9,322 bases of DNA from assembly GCA_001821155.1 (NCBI GenBank), contig MHSB01000057.1, forward strand, positions 1 through 9,322, given 5' to 3'. A program made the position numbers and the translations under genes. The DNA comes from Candidatus Taylorbacteria bacterium RIFCSPLOWO2_01_FULL_50_130. Lineage in GTDB: Bacteria > Patescibacteriota > Minisyncoccia > Phycocordibacterales > UBA10002. The notes beneath the pieces were generated by a model. That model was not told the DNA's origin. It saw nothing but the letters and a program-made list of their open reading frames with translations, and made no database searches. Below are positions 1-6,540 of this stretch, one piece after another. Positions within the stretch are counted from its first letter, which is position 1. Every line of letters begins with the position of its first letter.

Positions 1-97
1 AATCCAGTATTTGGCCGTTTTTTAACGCCCTGGATTCCCGTTCCCCGCCTTCGCGAGGACAAGCTTCACGGGAATGACACCGATTGCGTAAGTCCTA
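1..97. mobile_element. Truncated copy of small TIR element (MITE-like)
   Basis: This is the right-hand part of the element that is complete at 3121-3264. It matches 3168-3264 base for base over 97 positions except one (C at 69, T at 3236). It ends in the terminal repeat TGCGTAAGTCCTA at 85-97. The left end lies outside the window. The near identity implies recent spread or gene conversion. It lies in the same orientation as the second copy, so the two bracket clpB as direct repeats. No coding capacity is visible. Confidence 0.85.
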
Positions 98-174
98 TTT
101 ATTTGTCGACGAGGCCTTCTTTTAACAACCAGTGTACAGCCGCAACTGAACCGAAGTAGACCAATTGACCTTTT
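98..174. other. Spacer downstream of clpB, possible coding remnant
   Basis: This spacer lies between the TIR element and the clpB stop. I see no terminator hairpin followed by a T-run. On the minus strand, one frame stays open from the TGA at 216-218 to a TAA at 99-101 and reads GQLVYFGSVAAVHWLLKEG followed by LVDK. It looks protein-like but has no ATG, only TTG at 206 or 191, and overlaps the end of clpB. It could be a chance frame or the tail of a decayed gene; I do not recognise it. Confidence 0.25.
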
Positions 175-2877
175 TTACCTTTTCGCCTCAACCGGCTCCG
201 GCACAAATTCGCTCTTCACGGGTTTCGCGTGCCCGGTTTTCCCATTCCTCCCTTTCCTTACTTCAAAGTGGATGTCGCCATTCTTCATGGAAAGCGCGAC
301 GGAACCGCCCTCGCCGACCCCCTTTTCTATCATGAGTGTCGCGATTGGATTTAAGATTTTACTCTGAATGAGGCGTTTCAGCGGCCGTGCGCCGTACTGC
401 GGATTGTACCCTTCCTTGGAAAGATGATTCAATACTTCCGGAGCGATACCGATGCCGATGCCCTTTGCTTTGAGTCGTCCCTCCACGTGTTTAATCTGGA
501 TGCCGACAATTTTTTCTATCGCTTCGTGCCCAAGGATGTCAAAAATGACGATATCGTCCAAGCGGTTGAGAAATTCAGGACGGAAGTGATCCTTGAGCGC
601 CGTCATCACCTTGCTCTTGGCGTCTTCATAATCCTCGTCCTTCCCGGATACCGAGAAGCCGACGCGTTGCATCTTGTCTATGAACTGCCCGCCGATGTTG
701 GAGGTGAGGATGACGATGGCATTCCGAAAGTTCGTCGGACGGCCTTTGGCGTCGGTAAGACGGCCGTCGTCAAGAATCTGCAGGAGAATGTTGAAAACTT
801 CCGGATGCGCCTTTTCAATCTCATCAAAAAGCACCACGGCGTACGGGCGGTGTCGAATTGTTTCGGTAAGTGTTCCGCCCTCCTCGTGGCCAACGTATCC
901 GGGGGGAGCGCCTATAAGCTTTGACACCGCATGCTTTTCCATAAACTCCGACATGTCCACGCGAATGAGCGCCTGTTCGTCGTTGAACATAAACTCTGCG
1001 AGCGCTTTGGTAAGTTCGGTTTTGCCGACGCCGGTGGGGCCCAAAAAGAGAAATGAACCGATGGGGCGATTTGGGTCAGAGATGCCGGCACGGCTTCGTT
1101 TGATGGCGTCTGAAATGCGCTTTACCGCCTCGTCCTGTCCCACGACGCGCTCGCGAAGAGCATCTTCAATACGCATAAGCTTTAATGTCTCCTCCTCAAG
1201 CATCCGCGTAACCGGAATACCGGTCCACTTGGCCACAATTTCGGCGATATCATTTGAAAGGATTTCCTCCTTGAGCATGCGCCGCGAGCTCTGCAATTTT
1301 TTGAGCCGCTTTGCGCTTCCCTCAAGTTCTTTTTGGAGTGCGGGAATCTTGCCGTAACGAATCTCCGCCGCCTTGGCGAGGTCGGCGCGCGCCTCCGCGT
1401 TCTCGGCCTCAATGCGAAGCGCTTCAAGCTCTTTCTTCGACTTCTTAATGCCGGAGAGCGTCTCTTTTTCGTTTTTCCATTTGAGCTCTATCTCCCCCGT
1501 TTTCTCTTTGAGGTCGGCAATTTCAGTTTCAATCTCCTTGATGCGCGCCTTTGCCTGTCTGGAGGTGTCAGCGTCTTTTTTGAGCGCTTCCTTTTCAATC
1601 TCAAGCCGCATGACTTTGCGGCGCGTTTCTTCCAGAATCGGCGGCATGTTTTCAAGCGAGATTTTGAGCGAAGAGGCGGCCTCGTCTATAAGGTCAACGG
1701 CTTTGTCCGGCAAAAACCGGTCGGTGATATAGCGTGCGGAAAGATTGACTGCGGCAATGATCGCCTCATCGGTAATGTGCACTCCGTGGTAGAGCTCATA
1801 TTTTTCTTTGAGCCCGCGCAGAATGGTGACTGCGTCCTCAATGGAGGGCTCGGAAACGAGCACTGGCTGAAAGCGACGCGTCAGCGCCGGGTCTTTTTCA
1901 ATATGCCGCTGGTATTCCTTGAGGGTCGTCGCTCCTATCGCGCGGAGTTCTCCTCTCGCGAGCGCAGGTTTGAGCATATTTGAAGCGTCCATCGCGCCCT
2001 CCGCCGCGCCGGCTCCGACAATCGTGTGAATCTCATCCACGAAAAGAATGATTTTGCCGTCGGATCGCTCAATCTCCTTCATGAGGTTCTTGAGACGCTC
2101 CTCAAATTCGCCGCGATACTTGGTGCCGGCAATAAGAAGTCCCAAATCAAGCGAAACAAGTTCTTTGTCTTTGAGCGATTCCGGAATATCCCCCTGCGCC
2201 ATGCGAAGCGCGAGTCCCTCGACGATGGCGGTCTTCCCCACTCCCGCCTCACCGATGAGAATCGGATTGTTTTTGGTGCGACGCGAGAGAATCTGAATGA
2301 TGCGCGAAATCTCATTATCGCGACCGATAACCGGGTCAAGCTTATTCTGGCGCGCAAGCAATGTGAGGTTTCTCGTAAACTTGGCAAGAAACCTGAATTT
2401 CCTCGGAGAGGTGCCGGCATCGGCAATCCTGCTGTGGCGAAGTTCCTCAAGCACCCGCAATACGGCGCTTTTCTCCAGCTTGAACCGAGCAAGGAGCTCC
2501 CGCGCGCTTCCCGAGACGTCAAACATCGCGATAAAGAGGTGTTCGGTTGAAACGAATTCGTCTTTGAGGGCGGAGGCGACGCGGCTTCCGTTCTCCAAAA
2601 TCTGCGCGAGTTCGGGCGTGAGATATATCTGATACGAGGGTGAAAGAACGGTCGCGCCTTCCGACCCCTCAATGGATTCCAAAATGGAATCGGTAAGGAG
2701 CACCGTGTCAACTTCCAGCTTTTCAAGGATGGAGATGACGATGCTCTCTTCCTGGAGTACCAACGCGGCGAGAAGATGAAGCGGGTTCACGTGATTTTGC
2801 CCGCGTTCAATCGCGAGCTCGTGCGCTCTCCTAATGGCTTCCTTCGCTTTGGTTGTAAAATGATGAAATGGAGGCAT
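175..2877 (-). CDS. clpB: ClpB-type AAA+ protein disaggregase with a ClpC-like VGF loop
   Basis: A cytoplasmic hexameric ATPase that threads aggregated proteins through its pore, normally with DnaK. Domains, numbered from the ATG at 2877 (900 aa): Clp N-domain about 1-150; D1 with Walker A GEAGVGKT 209-216, pore loop GTKYRGEFEE (Tyr254), Walker B ILFVDE 277-282 and arginine fingers 334-335; a coiled-coil middle domain about 416-538, full ClpB length and so unlike the short one of ClpC; D2 with Walker A GPTGVGKT 613-620, pore loop GYVG (Tyr661), Walker B VVLFDE 681-686 and sensor-2 GARPLKR 829-835. The odd part is VGF at 739-741 (655-663), inside about 8 extra residues relative to E. coli ClpB, at the site of the ClpP-docking loop of ClpC. 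The tail after about 875 is basic and proline-rich. A longer in-frame ATG at 2967 adds 30 residues absent from the family, so 2877 is preferred; neither start has a clear Shine-Dalgarno. No CIRCE operator is seen upstream. Confidence 0.95.
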   Translation of the reverse strand: MPPFHHFTTKAKEAIRRAHELAIERGQNHVNPLHLLAALVLQEESIVISILEKLEVDTVLLTDSILESIEGSEGATVLSPSYQIYLTPELAQILENGSRVASALKDEFVSTEHLFIAMFDVSGSARELLARFKLEKSAVLRVLEELRHSRIADAGTSPRKFRFLAKFTRNLTLLARQNKLDPVIGRDNEISRIIQILSRRTKNNPILIGEAGVGKTAIVEGLALRMAQGDIPESLKDKELVSLDLGLLIAGTKYRGEFEERLKNLMKEIERSDGKIILFVDEIHTIVGAGAAEGAMDASNMLKPALARGELRAIGATTLKEYQRHIEKDPALTRRFQPVLVSEPSIEDAVTILRGLKEKYELYHGVHITDEAIIAAVNLSARYITDRFLPDKAVDLIDEAASSLKISLENMPPILEETRRKVMRLEIEKEALKKDADTSRQAKARIKEIETEIADLKEKTGEIELKWKNEKETLSGIKKSKKELEALRIEAENAEARADLAKAAEIRYGKIPALQKELEGSAKRLKKLQSSRRMLKEEILSNDIAEIVAKWTGIPVTRMLEEETLKLMRIEDALRERVVGQDEAVKRISDAIKRSRAGISDPNRPIGSFLFLGPTGVGKTELTKALAEFMFNDEQALIRVDMSEFMEKHAVSKLIGAPPGYVGHEEGGTLTETIRHRPYAVVLFDEIEKAHPEVFNILLQILDDGRLTDAKGRPTNFRNAIVILTSNIGGQFIDKMQRVGFSVSGKDEDYEDAKSKVMTALKDHFRPEFLNRLDDIVIFDILGHEAIEKIVGIQIKHVEGRLKAKGIGIGIAPEVLNHLSKEGYNPQYGARPLKRLIQSKILNPIATLMIEKGVGEGGSVALSMKNGDIHFEVRKGRNGKTGHAKPVKSEFVPEPVEAKR

Positions 2878-3120
2878 GGCAATTTTAACGACAAAATTGA
2901 ATTTTAACTCCCCCGCCTGCACGACCCGCCTGCGCACAACGCGCGGACAGAAGCTTTTGCGGAGCATGAAATGCCTAATCTATATAAGCCCGAAGACCAA
3001 GATAAATCTGAAACACCCGGTTACGAGGTTCCGCTTTATAATTTCTGATCTCTCGGAGACTGTAAGTATAGCATATAATATGCTTCCCAAAAGCAAAAAT
3101 TTTACGAGACATCTTATATG
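2878..3120. other. Upstream region of clpB
   Basis: This non-coding stretch lies between clpB and the TIR element and should hold the clpB promoter. The in-frame extension of clpB up to 2967 is judged untranslated. AT-rich candidates for a minus-strand -10 box are the near-palindrome GCATATAATATGC at 3071-3083 and the ATTATAAA read on the minus strand around 3037-3044. Neither has a convincing -35 box at the right spacing. No CIRCE (TTAGCACTC-N9-GAGTGCTAA) or other known heat-shock operator is visible. Confidence 0.4.
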
Positions 3121-3264
3121 TAGGACTTACGCATTTCGTCATTTTCTGTCATTCCCGCGCAGGCGGGAATCCAGTATTTGGCCGTTTTTTAACGCCCTGG
3201 ATTCCCGTTCCCCGCCTTCGCGAGGACAAGCTTCATGGGAATGACACCGATTGCGTAAGTCCTA
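3121..3264. mobile_element. Complete 144-bp MITE-like element with TIRs and 5-bp target duplication
   Basis: The ends are perfect 13-bp inverted repeats, TAGGACTTACGCA (3121-3133) and TGCGTAAGTCCTA (3252-3264). The direct repeat ATATG flanks it at 3116-3120 and 3265-3269, the footprint of transposition. Inside sits a nested palindrome: hairpin ATTCCCGC/GCGGGAAT at 3151-3170, inverted pair GGGAATCCAG (3165-3174) and CTGGATTCCC (3197-3206), and outer pair GTCATTCCC (3148-3156) and GGGAATGAC (3237-3245). The ATTCCC-N8-GGGAAT core has the same form as the neisserial dRS3 repeat. It has no reading frame, so a transposase elsewhere must have moved it. A near-identical copy ends at position 97. Confidence 0.9.
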
Positions 3265-3365
3265 ATATGGTTAAATATCCCCTTTGCATTCAAGCTATTT
3301 TGGTTCAGTAGCTTCAACTTATGAGCGCATGAAGCAATAGTATGCGTGGTATTGCTAAATTGGTT
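3265..3365. other. Spacer downstream of the M24 peptidase gene
   Basis: This short non-coding spacer lies between the TIR element and the peptidase stop. It contains two overlapping weak hairpins: GCTTCA (3311-3316) with TGAAGC (3330-3335), and AGCAATA (3333-3339) with TATTGCT (3350-3356). Neither is followed by a T-run in the direction of transcription, so a rho-independent terminator is not supported. Confidence 0.3.
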
Positions 3366-4526
3366 CTAGCATCTAAGAATGAGTAATTTCTTCGCCACAC
3401 GCGCGGCGAGATTCGCGTTCCCTTTTTTCGTGAGCACCAGTGTATCTTCTATACGTACCCCACCCACTCCTTTTATGTAGACACCCGGCTCGCAGGTGAT
3501 AACGGAACCCGCTGGCAAGACGCCTCTTCCGAAATTTCCGGGAGCGGCTACGGGAAGTTCGTGTACTTCCATGCCAATACCGTGCCCTGTGCCGTGCGTG
3601 AAATACTTTCCGTATCCTCTTCGCACGAGAGAGTTTCTGCAAACGGTATCAAGCTCCTTCCCCGTCATGCCTGCTTTTATTTTTCTACATCCGCGTTCCT
3701 GCGCGGCTCTTACCGCCTCATACATCCTGAAAAGCTGCGGCGATATCTCTCCTACCGCAACCGTTCTCGTCATATCCGAAACATACCCTTTATAGCGCAC
3801 TCCAAAATCAATGGTTAAAAGCTCTCCTCTTTTAATTTTCTTGTCTGTTGCTTTTGCGTGCGAAAGCGCACCATTCTTTCCTGAAGCAACGATTATAGGA
3901 AATGCGAGATTGTCCGCCCCTTCCAAAAGACACAGTGATTCGAGCCGCCGCGCGATTTCCCTTTCTGTAATTCCAACCTGAATAAAAGGAATGAGTTTCT
4001 TAAAAGAACGGCAAGCGATTTTGGCGGCTTCAGAAAGAATACCTAGTTCTTCCTTTCCTTTCACAATCCTAAGTTCCTGCAAGGCGCGTTTTTGTGACGA
4101 GAAAACAACTTCAGGAAGCTCTCTTCGTAAATCCTCCACAACACTGTATGGCGTAACTGTTCCGTCGAATAAGACTTTTGTAACCTTGCAGCGGCATACG
4201 AGCCGGCGGAGTATCGCGCAAGTAGGATGCGCTTCCGAAGTGATGAGAATCTCATATTCTTTCGCCTCTCTTTTGCTTTGCTCCGCATAGCGCCCGTCGG
4301 TTATTAGGAAATTCTCTCTTCCTCCCTTCACAAAGAAGGCGCCCCGAGTCGTCGAAGAGCGGAGGATTTGCTTTTTAGCGGCAATGAGCAGAATTGACCA
4401 GCTTCCTGTAAATCCCGAGAGCCACGCCGTTGCCGGCTGGCCGCTTCCTTCGCTATTCCACACCAAAAGCGCGTCAGCTTTTTCCGCCTTCAGCACGCAC
4501 AGGGCTTTTTTAATTCTGGTCCGCAT
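3366..4526 (-). CDS. M24 family metallopeptidase, Xaa-Pro aminopeptidase/dipeptidase type
   Basis: A cytoplasmic dinuclear-metal peptidase that removes residues next to proline. From the ATG at 4526 it is 386 aa. It has a creatinase-like N-terminal domain (about 1-145, with ADALLVWN and FLITDGRYAEQ) and a C-terminal pita-bread fold. The five metal ligands are present: Asp240 (TIDFG), Asp251 (SDMTRT), His315 (HGTGHGIG), Glu346 (TCEPGVY) and Glu360 (GVRIEDT). Accessory histidines 223 (LSHAK) and 322 (EVHE) are also there. The odd part is that residues 53-70 (QILRSSTTRGAFFVKGGR) interrupt the usual short link between LLI and FLITDGRY; their DNA forms a palindromic insertion. The ORF extends to an ATG at 4556; 4526 is chosen because MRTRIKK fits the family N-terminus, but no good Shine-Dalgarno separates the options. 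PepP versus PepQ cannot be decided here. Confidence 0.92.
   Translation of the reverse strand: MRTRIKKALCVLKAEKADALLVWNSEGSGQPATAWLSGFTGSWSILLIAAKKQILRSSTTRGAFFVKGGRENFLITDGRYAEQSKREAKEYEILITSEAHPTCAILRRLVCRCKVTKVLFDGTVTPYSVVEDLRRELPEVVFSSQKRALQELRIVKGKEELGILSEAAKIACRSFKKLIPFIQVGITEREIARRLESLCLLEGADNLAFPIIVASGKNGALSHAKATDKKIKRGELLTIDFGVRYKGYVSDMTRTVAVGEISPQLFRMYEAVRAAQERGCRKIKAGMTGKELDTVCRNSLVRRGYGKYFTHGTGHGIGMEVHELPVAAPGNFGRGVLPAGSVITCEPGVYIKGVGGVRIEDTLVLTKKGNANLAARVAKKLLILRC
4317..4370 (-). repeat. In-frame palindromic insertion in the M24 peptidase gene
   Basis: On the minus strand the insert begins AAATCCTCC (4361-4369), has a decayed central part, and then the hairpin CCTTC/GAAGG (4325-4329 with 4335-4339, loop of 5), ending GGGAGG. 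The layout and length (about 49-54 bp) match the insert in guaB at 8947-8997. It encodes 18 residues absent from typical M24 N-domains and keeps the frame. It sits at a predicted turn between two strands. Calling it an inserted element rests on family comparison from memory, not on an alignment. Confidence 0.55.
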
Positions 4527-4679
4527 ATCCACAACGTCCAACTTCAACATATGCATCTACTTCACTATTCGCGCGCATATTTGGATGCAACAATTCGCGG
4601 AACAAAGTGGCATCTCCCGCGGCAAATGCTTCGCAATCCTAAAGTGTTTTAACCGGCATAGCTGGAGAATTATGCAACC

Positions 4680-5228
4680 TTAATGTATACCATACACCCA
4701 TAGCGGCGGGAAATTTCTGTATACAACGGATAATTTCCTGATTGAGAATCCCCTGTACATGCGCCGCATCAGCGGAGGATTATACGTAAAAAATCTGAAT
4801 TGTGTTCCTCTCTCCGTGTGTGCCCTAATGGATTGTAAGAATGACCCTCGAATTTCCTGAGGAAGCGCGACCGGCAGGCCTGAAACAATGAGGTCAATTT
4901 TTTCGAGGCCGTGCTTCTCTATCAGCACGTCTAGAAGATGAGCGCTGGAATGTTCTACAATAACCCTACCGCCAAACTGCCGCTTCAAGAACGCCGCATA
5001 GACATTTTCAATCTCAATCAAGAGGACTTTTGTGTCTGCCGCGCACCGCCTTAAAATCTCTCTCGTAAACACCCCGGTGCCGGGGCCAAGTTCTACGATA
5101 GAGTGTATGGCGGAAAAATCAATACCGTCGAGCATTGCCTTGCTCGCAGACGTAGAACTTGGGACAAGCGAGGCGTTTTGAGCGGGCCGGCGAAGAAAGT
5201 TTAAAGCAAATTGCAGGTTAGTTTTCAT
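4680..5228 (-). CDS. Class I SAM-dependent methyltransferase, phospholipid N-methyltransferase-like
   Basis: From the ATG at 5228 this is 182 aa. The N-terminus FALNFLRRPAQNASLVPSS resembles the start of the PmtA/COG3963 family. Motif I is VELGPGTG (45-52), an acidic residue for the SAM ribose lies in LIEIE (70-74), and the motif IV region is IVSGLPVALP (114-123). FFTYNPPL (147-154) and NFPPLWVY (172-179) also fit that family. Known PmtA enzymes methylate phosphatidylethanolamine at the membrane. The distant relation to KsgA-type rRNA dimethylases means the substrate is not certain. The frame is open to an ATG at 5303, in the loop of the hairpin at the end of the deaminase gene; that start would add 25 low-complexity residues, so it is disfavoured. 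It lies 67 bp after the deaminase stop and is probably cotranscribed. No Shine-Dalgarno is clear. Confidence 0.85.
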   Translation of the reverse strand: MKTNLQFALNFLRRPAQNASLVPSSTSASKAMLDGIDFSAIHSIVELGPGTGVFTREILRRCAADTKVLLIEIENVYAAFLKRQFGGRVIVEHSSAHLLDVLIEKHGLEKIDLIVSGLPVALPQEIRGSFLQSIRAHTERGTQFRFFTYNPPLMRRMYRGFSIRKLSVVYRNFPPLWVYGIH

Positions 5229-5282
5229 ATTTTCAGAACTCGACAACTGCATCGACTGCGAGTGTGACCCTCCACTGCCTCT

Positions 5283-5320
5283 CCGCGGTTCCACTTTACC
5301 CAAGTAAAGTGGAACCGCGG
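5283..5320. repeat. Perfect 16-bp hairpin overlapping the deaminase stop codon
   Basis: The arms CCGCGGTTCCACTTTA (5283-5298) and TAAAGTGGAACCGCGG (5305-5320) are perfect complements around the loop CCCAAG. On the minus strand the first arm encodes the end of the deaminase (RGSTL) and the second contains its TAA stop. No T-run follows in either direction, so it is not a classical terminator. It may be a palindromic repeat that supplied a new C-terminus, or an RNA structure between the two genes. Confidence 0.85.
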
Positions 5321-6363
5321 CGGACCATGTACTTTTGTAGAGCTTTGCTTTCTTGGGCGTTGCCGTTGCTTCGCGGACGTATGAATGTCCCTTTGAACGC
5401 CCACCTCATGCACTGCTCGAGTTCCTTCTCGCTCATGATATCGTGTGCGAGCAAAAACTCCTCTTCTTTGAGGACGCTGGTGCGATACATCTCCGGCCCA
5501 TCGGTGTTAATCGTGAAGCGCACGCCGCTTTCTACGAACGTGCGGATAATTACTCGGAGCTCGTCCACTCCTTTGAGAATACTGTTACAGAGATTGGATG
5601 TCGGGCATATTTCCAAGATAATTTTTTGTTTCGCGATCTCCTCGAGGAGTTTTTTGTCGTTCGCCGCGATAAGGCCGTGTCCAATCCGGTGCGGCCGCAG
5701 GCGCCGCACCACATATTCCAATTCTTTCATATTCCCCGTTTCTCCCGCGTGAATCGTAATGCCAAGACCCGCCTTCTTCGCGCGCAAAATGAGCGGAGCG
5801 TGCGCCTTCATGGAAAACGTTGCGCGGTCGGGTCCTGCGATGTCAACGCCGACAATGCCGTCAAGTTGATACCGAATCGCCTTATCCACAATAATCCCGT
5901 TTTGCGCGAGCGTGAAGGAACGGTCCAAAGAAATGATAAGGCCGGCAGAGACCTGCGGGTACTCGAGCATTGCCCGTCGCATGCCCCAAAGCGCGGCAAG
6001 AATAATGAGGTCAAGGTCGCGCTCGCCGGTACGATTGCGCTTCATCGGGTTGAAGCGAAGCTCCTGCAGGACGAGATTGCATTTGCGGTACCCGCCCCCG
6101 ATGACCGAGTGTACCGCTTCCTCAATGGCTTCTGGAGACGACTGAATGAGTTCCGTCCAGTGGTAGTAATGCTTGTCCATTTCGTCCAAGTTGAGATTCT
6201 TTTTTTCCGGCGTGACCGTAATCATCTCCTCAAAATCCCAGTAATTCTTAACCGGAAGTTTGATTCCCTGCCGGTGCGCAATGGTCCACATGATGACCGG
6301 GTCCACGGCCGCACCAAGATGAGTGTGGAGTTCTGCTCGAGGAGTGAGGGTTCGTTGGGACAT
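5296..6363 (-). CDS. add: Adenosine deaminase family protein
   Basis: A metal-dependent hydrolase of the amidohydrolase TIM-barrel fold, 355 aa as expected. It converts adenosine to inosine, with release of ammonia. Visible sites: HTH metal ligands His13 and His15 (AELHTHLG); ELRFNP (101-106); GVDIAGPD (172-179); HAGE with His205 and catalytic Glu208; HRIGHG with His229; EICPTSN (251-257); and NTDGP with metal ligand Asp288. The usual motif is TDDP, and here the second Asp, which contacts the purine ring in known enzymes, is Gly289. The C-terminal 10 or so residues are encoded by a perfect hairpin. Aminodeoxyfutalosine or another amine could be the substrate instead, but the guaAB neighbours favour a purine. 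The start at 6363 places the HTH motif at the usual distance; no Shine-Dalgarno is clear. Confidence 0.9.
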   Translation of the reverse strand: MSQRTLTPRAELHTHLGAAVDPVIMWTIAHRQGIKLPVKNYWDFEEMITVTPEKKNLNLDEMDKHYYHWTELIQSSPEAIEEAVHSVIGGGYRKCNLVLQELRFNPMKRNRTGERDLDLIILAALWGMRRAMLEYPQVSAGLIISLDRSFTLAQNGIIVDKAIRYQLDGIVGVDIAGPDRATFSMKAHAPLILRAKKAGLGITIHAGETGNMKELEYVVRRLRPHRIGHGLIAANDKKLLEEIAKQKIILEICPTSNLCNSILKGVDELRVIIRTFVESGVRFTINTDGPEMYRTSVLKEEEFLLAHDIMSEKELEQCMRWAFKGTFIRPRSNGNAQESKALQKYMVRRGSTLLG

Positions 6364-6373
6364 ACTAGTGAAG

Positions 6374-6531
6374 AAATCCTAAATCCGAATATCGAAATCC
6401 GAAACAATTAACATTTCTTAATGTCATCCCCGCGCAGGCGGGGAACCAGAGTTTTCTGGATTCCCGCTTGCGCGGGAACGACAGAAAACTGTCGTTTGTT
6501 TAGAGTTTAGGTTTTAGGATTTAGAGTTTCC
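6374..6531. repeat. Inverted A/T-rich word repeats flanking a palindrome
   Basis: The guaA to deaminase spacer has two stretches of short A/T-rich words. The left one (6374-6408) repeats AAATCC and AATCCGAA. The right one (about 6500-6531) repeats TTTAGAGTTTAGG-like words. AAATCCTAAA at 6374-6383 is the exact inverse of TTTAGGATTT at 6513-6522. Between them lies the palindrome at 6423-6482. The style matches the spacer between guaB and guaA. The function is unknown. Confidence 0.55.
6423..6482. repeat. REP/dRS3-like double-hairpin palindrome
   Basis: Two hairpins are arranged as one larger imperfect palindrome: CCCCGC/GCGGGG (6428-6433 with 6438-6443, loop GCAG) and TTCCCGC/GCGGGAA (6461-6467 with 6472-6478, loop TTGC). 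They are joined by CCAGA (6446-6450) pairing with TCTGG (6455-6459). The sequence is related to the core of the TIR element at 3148-3245 but lacks its terminal repeats. A third hairpin, CGACAG/CTGTCG with loop AAAA, follows at 6479-6494. It lies downstream of guaA, but the order of hairpins and lack of a T-run argue against a simple terminator. Confidence 0.8.
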
Positions 6532-6540
6532 GCGAAGCGG

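Noticed and set aside
1333..1983. Plus-strand open frames of over 200 codons opposite clpB
   Set aside because: They mirror the coding strand of an intact ClpB with both ATPase modules; no recognisable domain.
2878..2967. Longer clpB start at 2967
   Set aside because: It adds 30 residues not found in the Clp family before the conserved N-domain start, and has no better ribosome binding site.
3071..3083. GCATATAATATGC as a strong promoter
   Set aside because: It contains a -10-like word on both strands, but no -35 box at normal spacing for clpB; left as a weak candidate.
1..3264. Composite transposon made of the two elements around clpB
   Set aside because: No transposase is present and the right copy has its own 5-bp target duplication, so it inserted alone.
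5283..5320. Rho-independent terminator after the deaminase gene
   Set aside because: The stem is perfect but no T-run follows on either strand, and the stop codon lies inside it.
5353..6411. Plus-strand open frame of 352 codons opposite the deaminase gene
   Set aside because: It is the antisense shadow of a gene with a complete set of deaminase motifs, and its translation matches no family I know.
6374..6531. CRISPR-like repeats near 6380-6530
   Set aside because: The words are short, irregular and inverted, with no regular repeat-spacer period.
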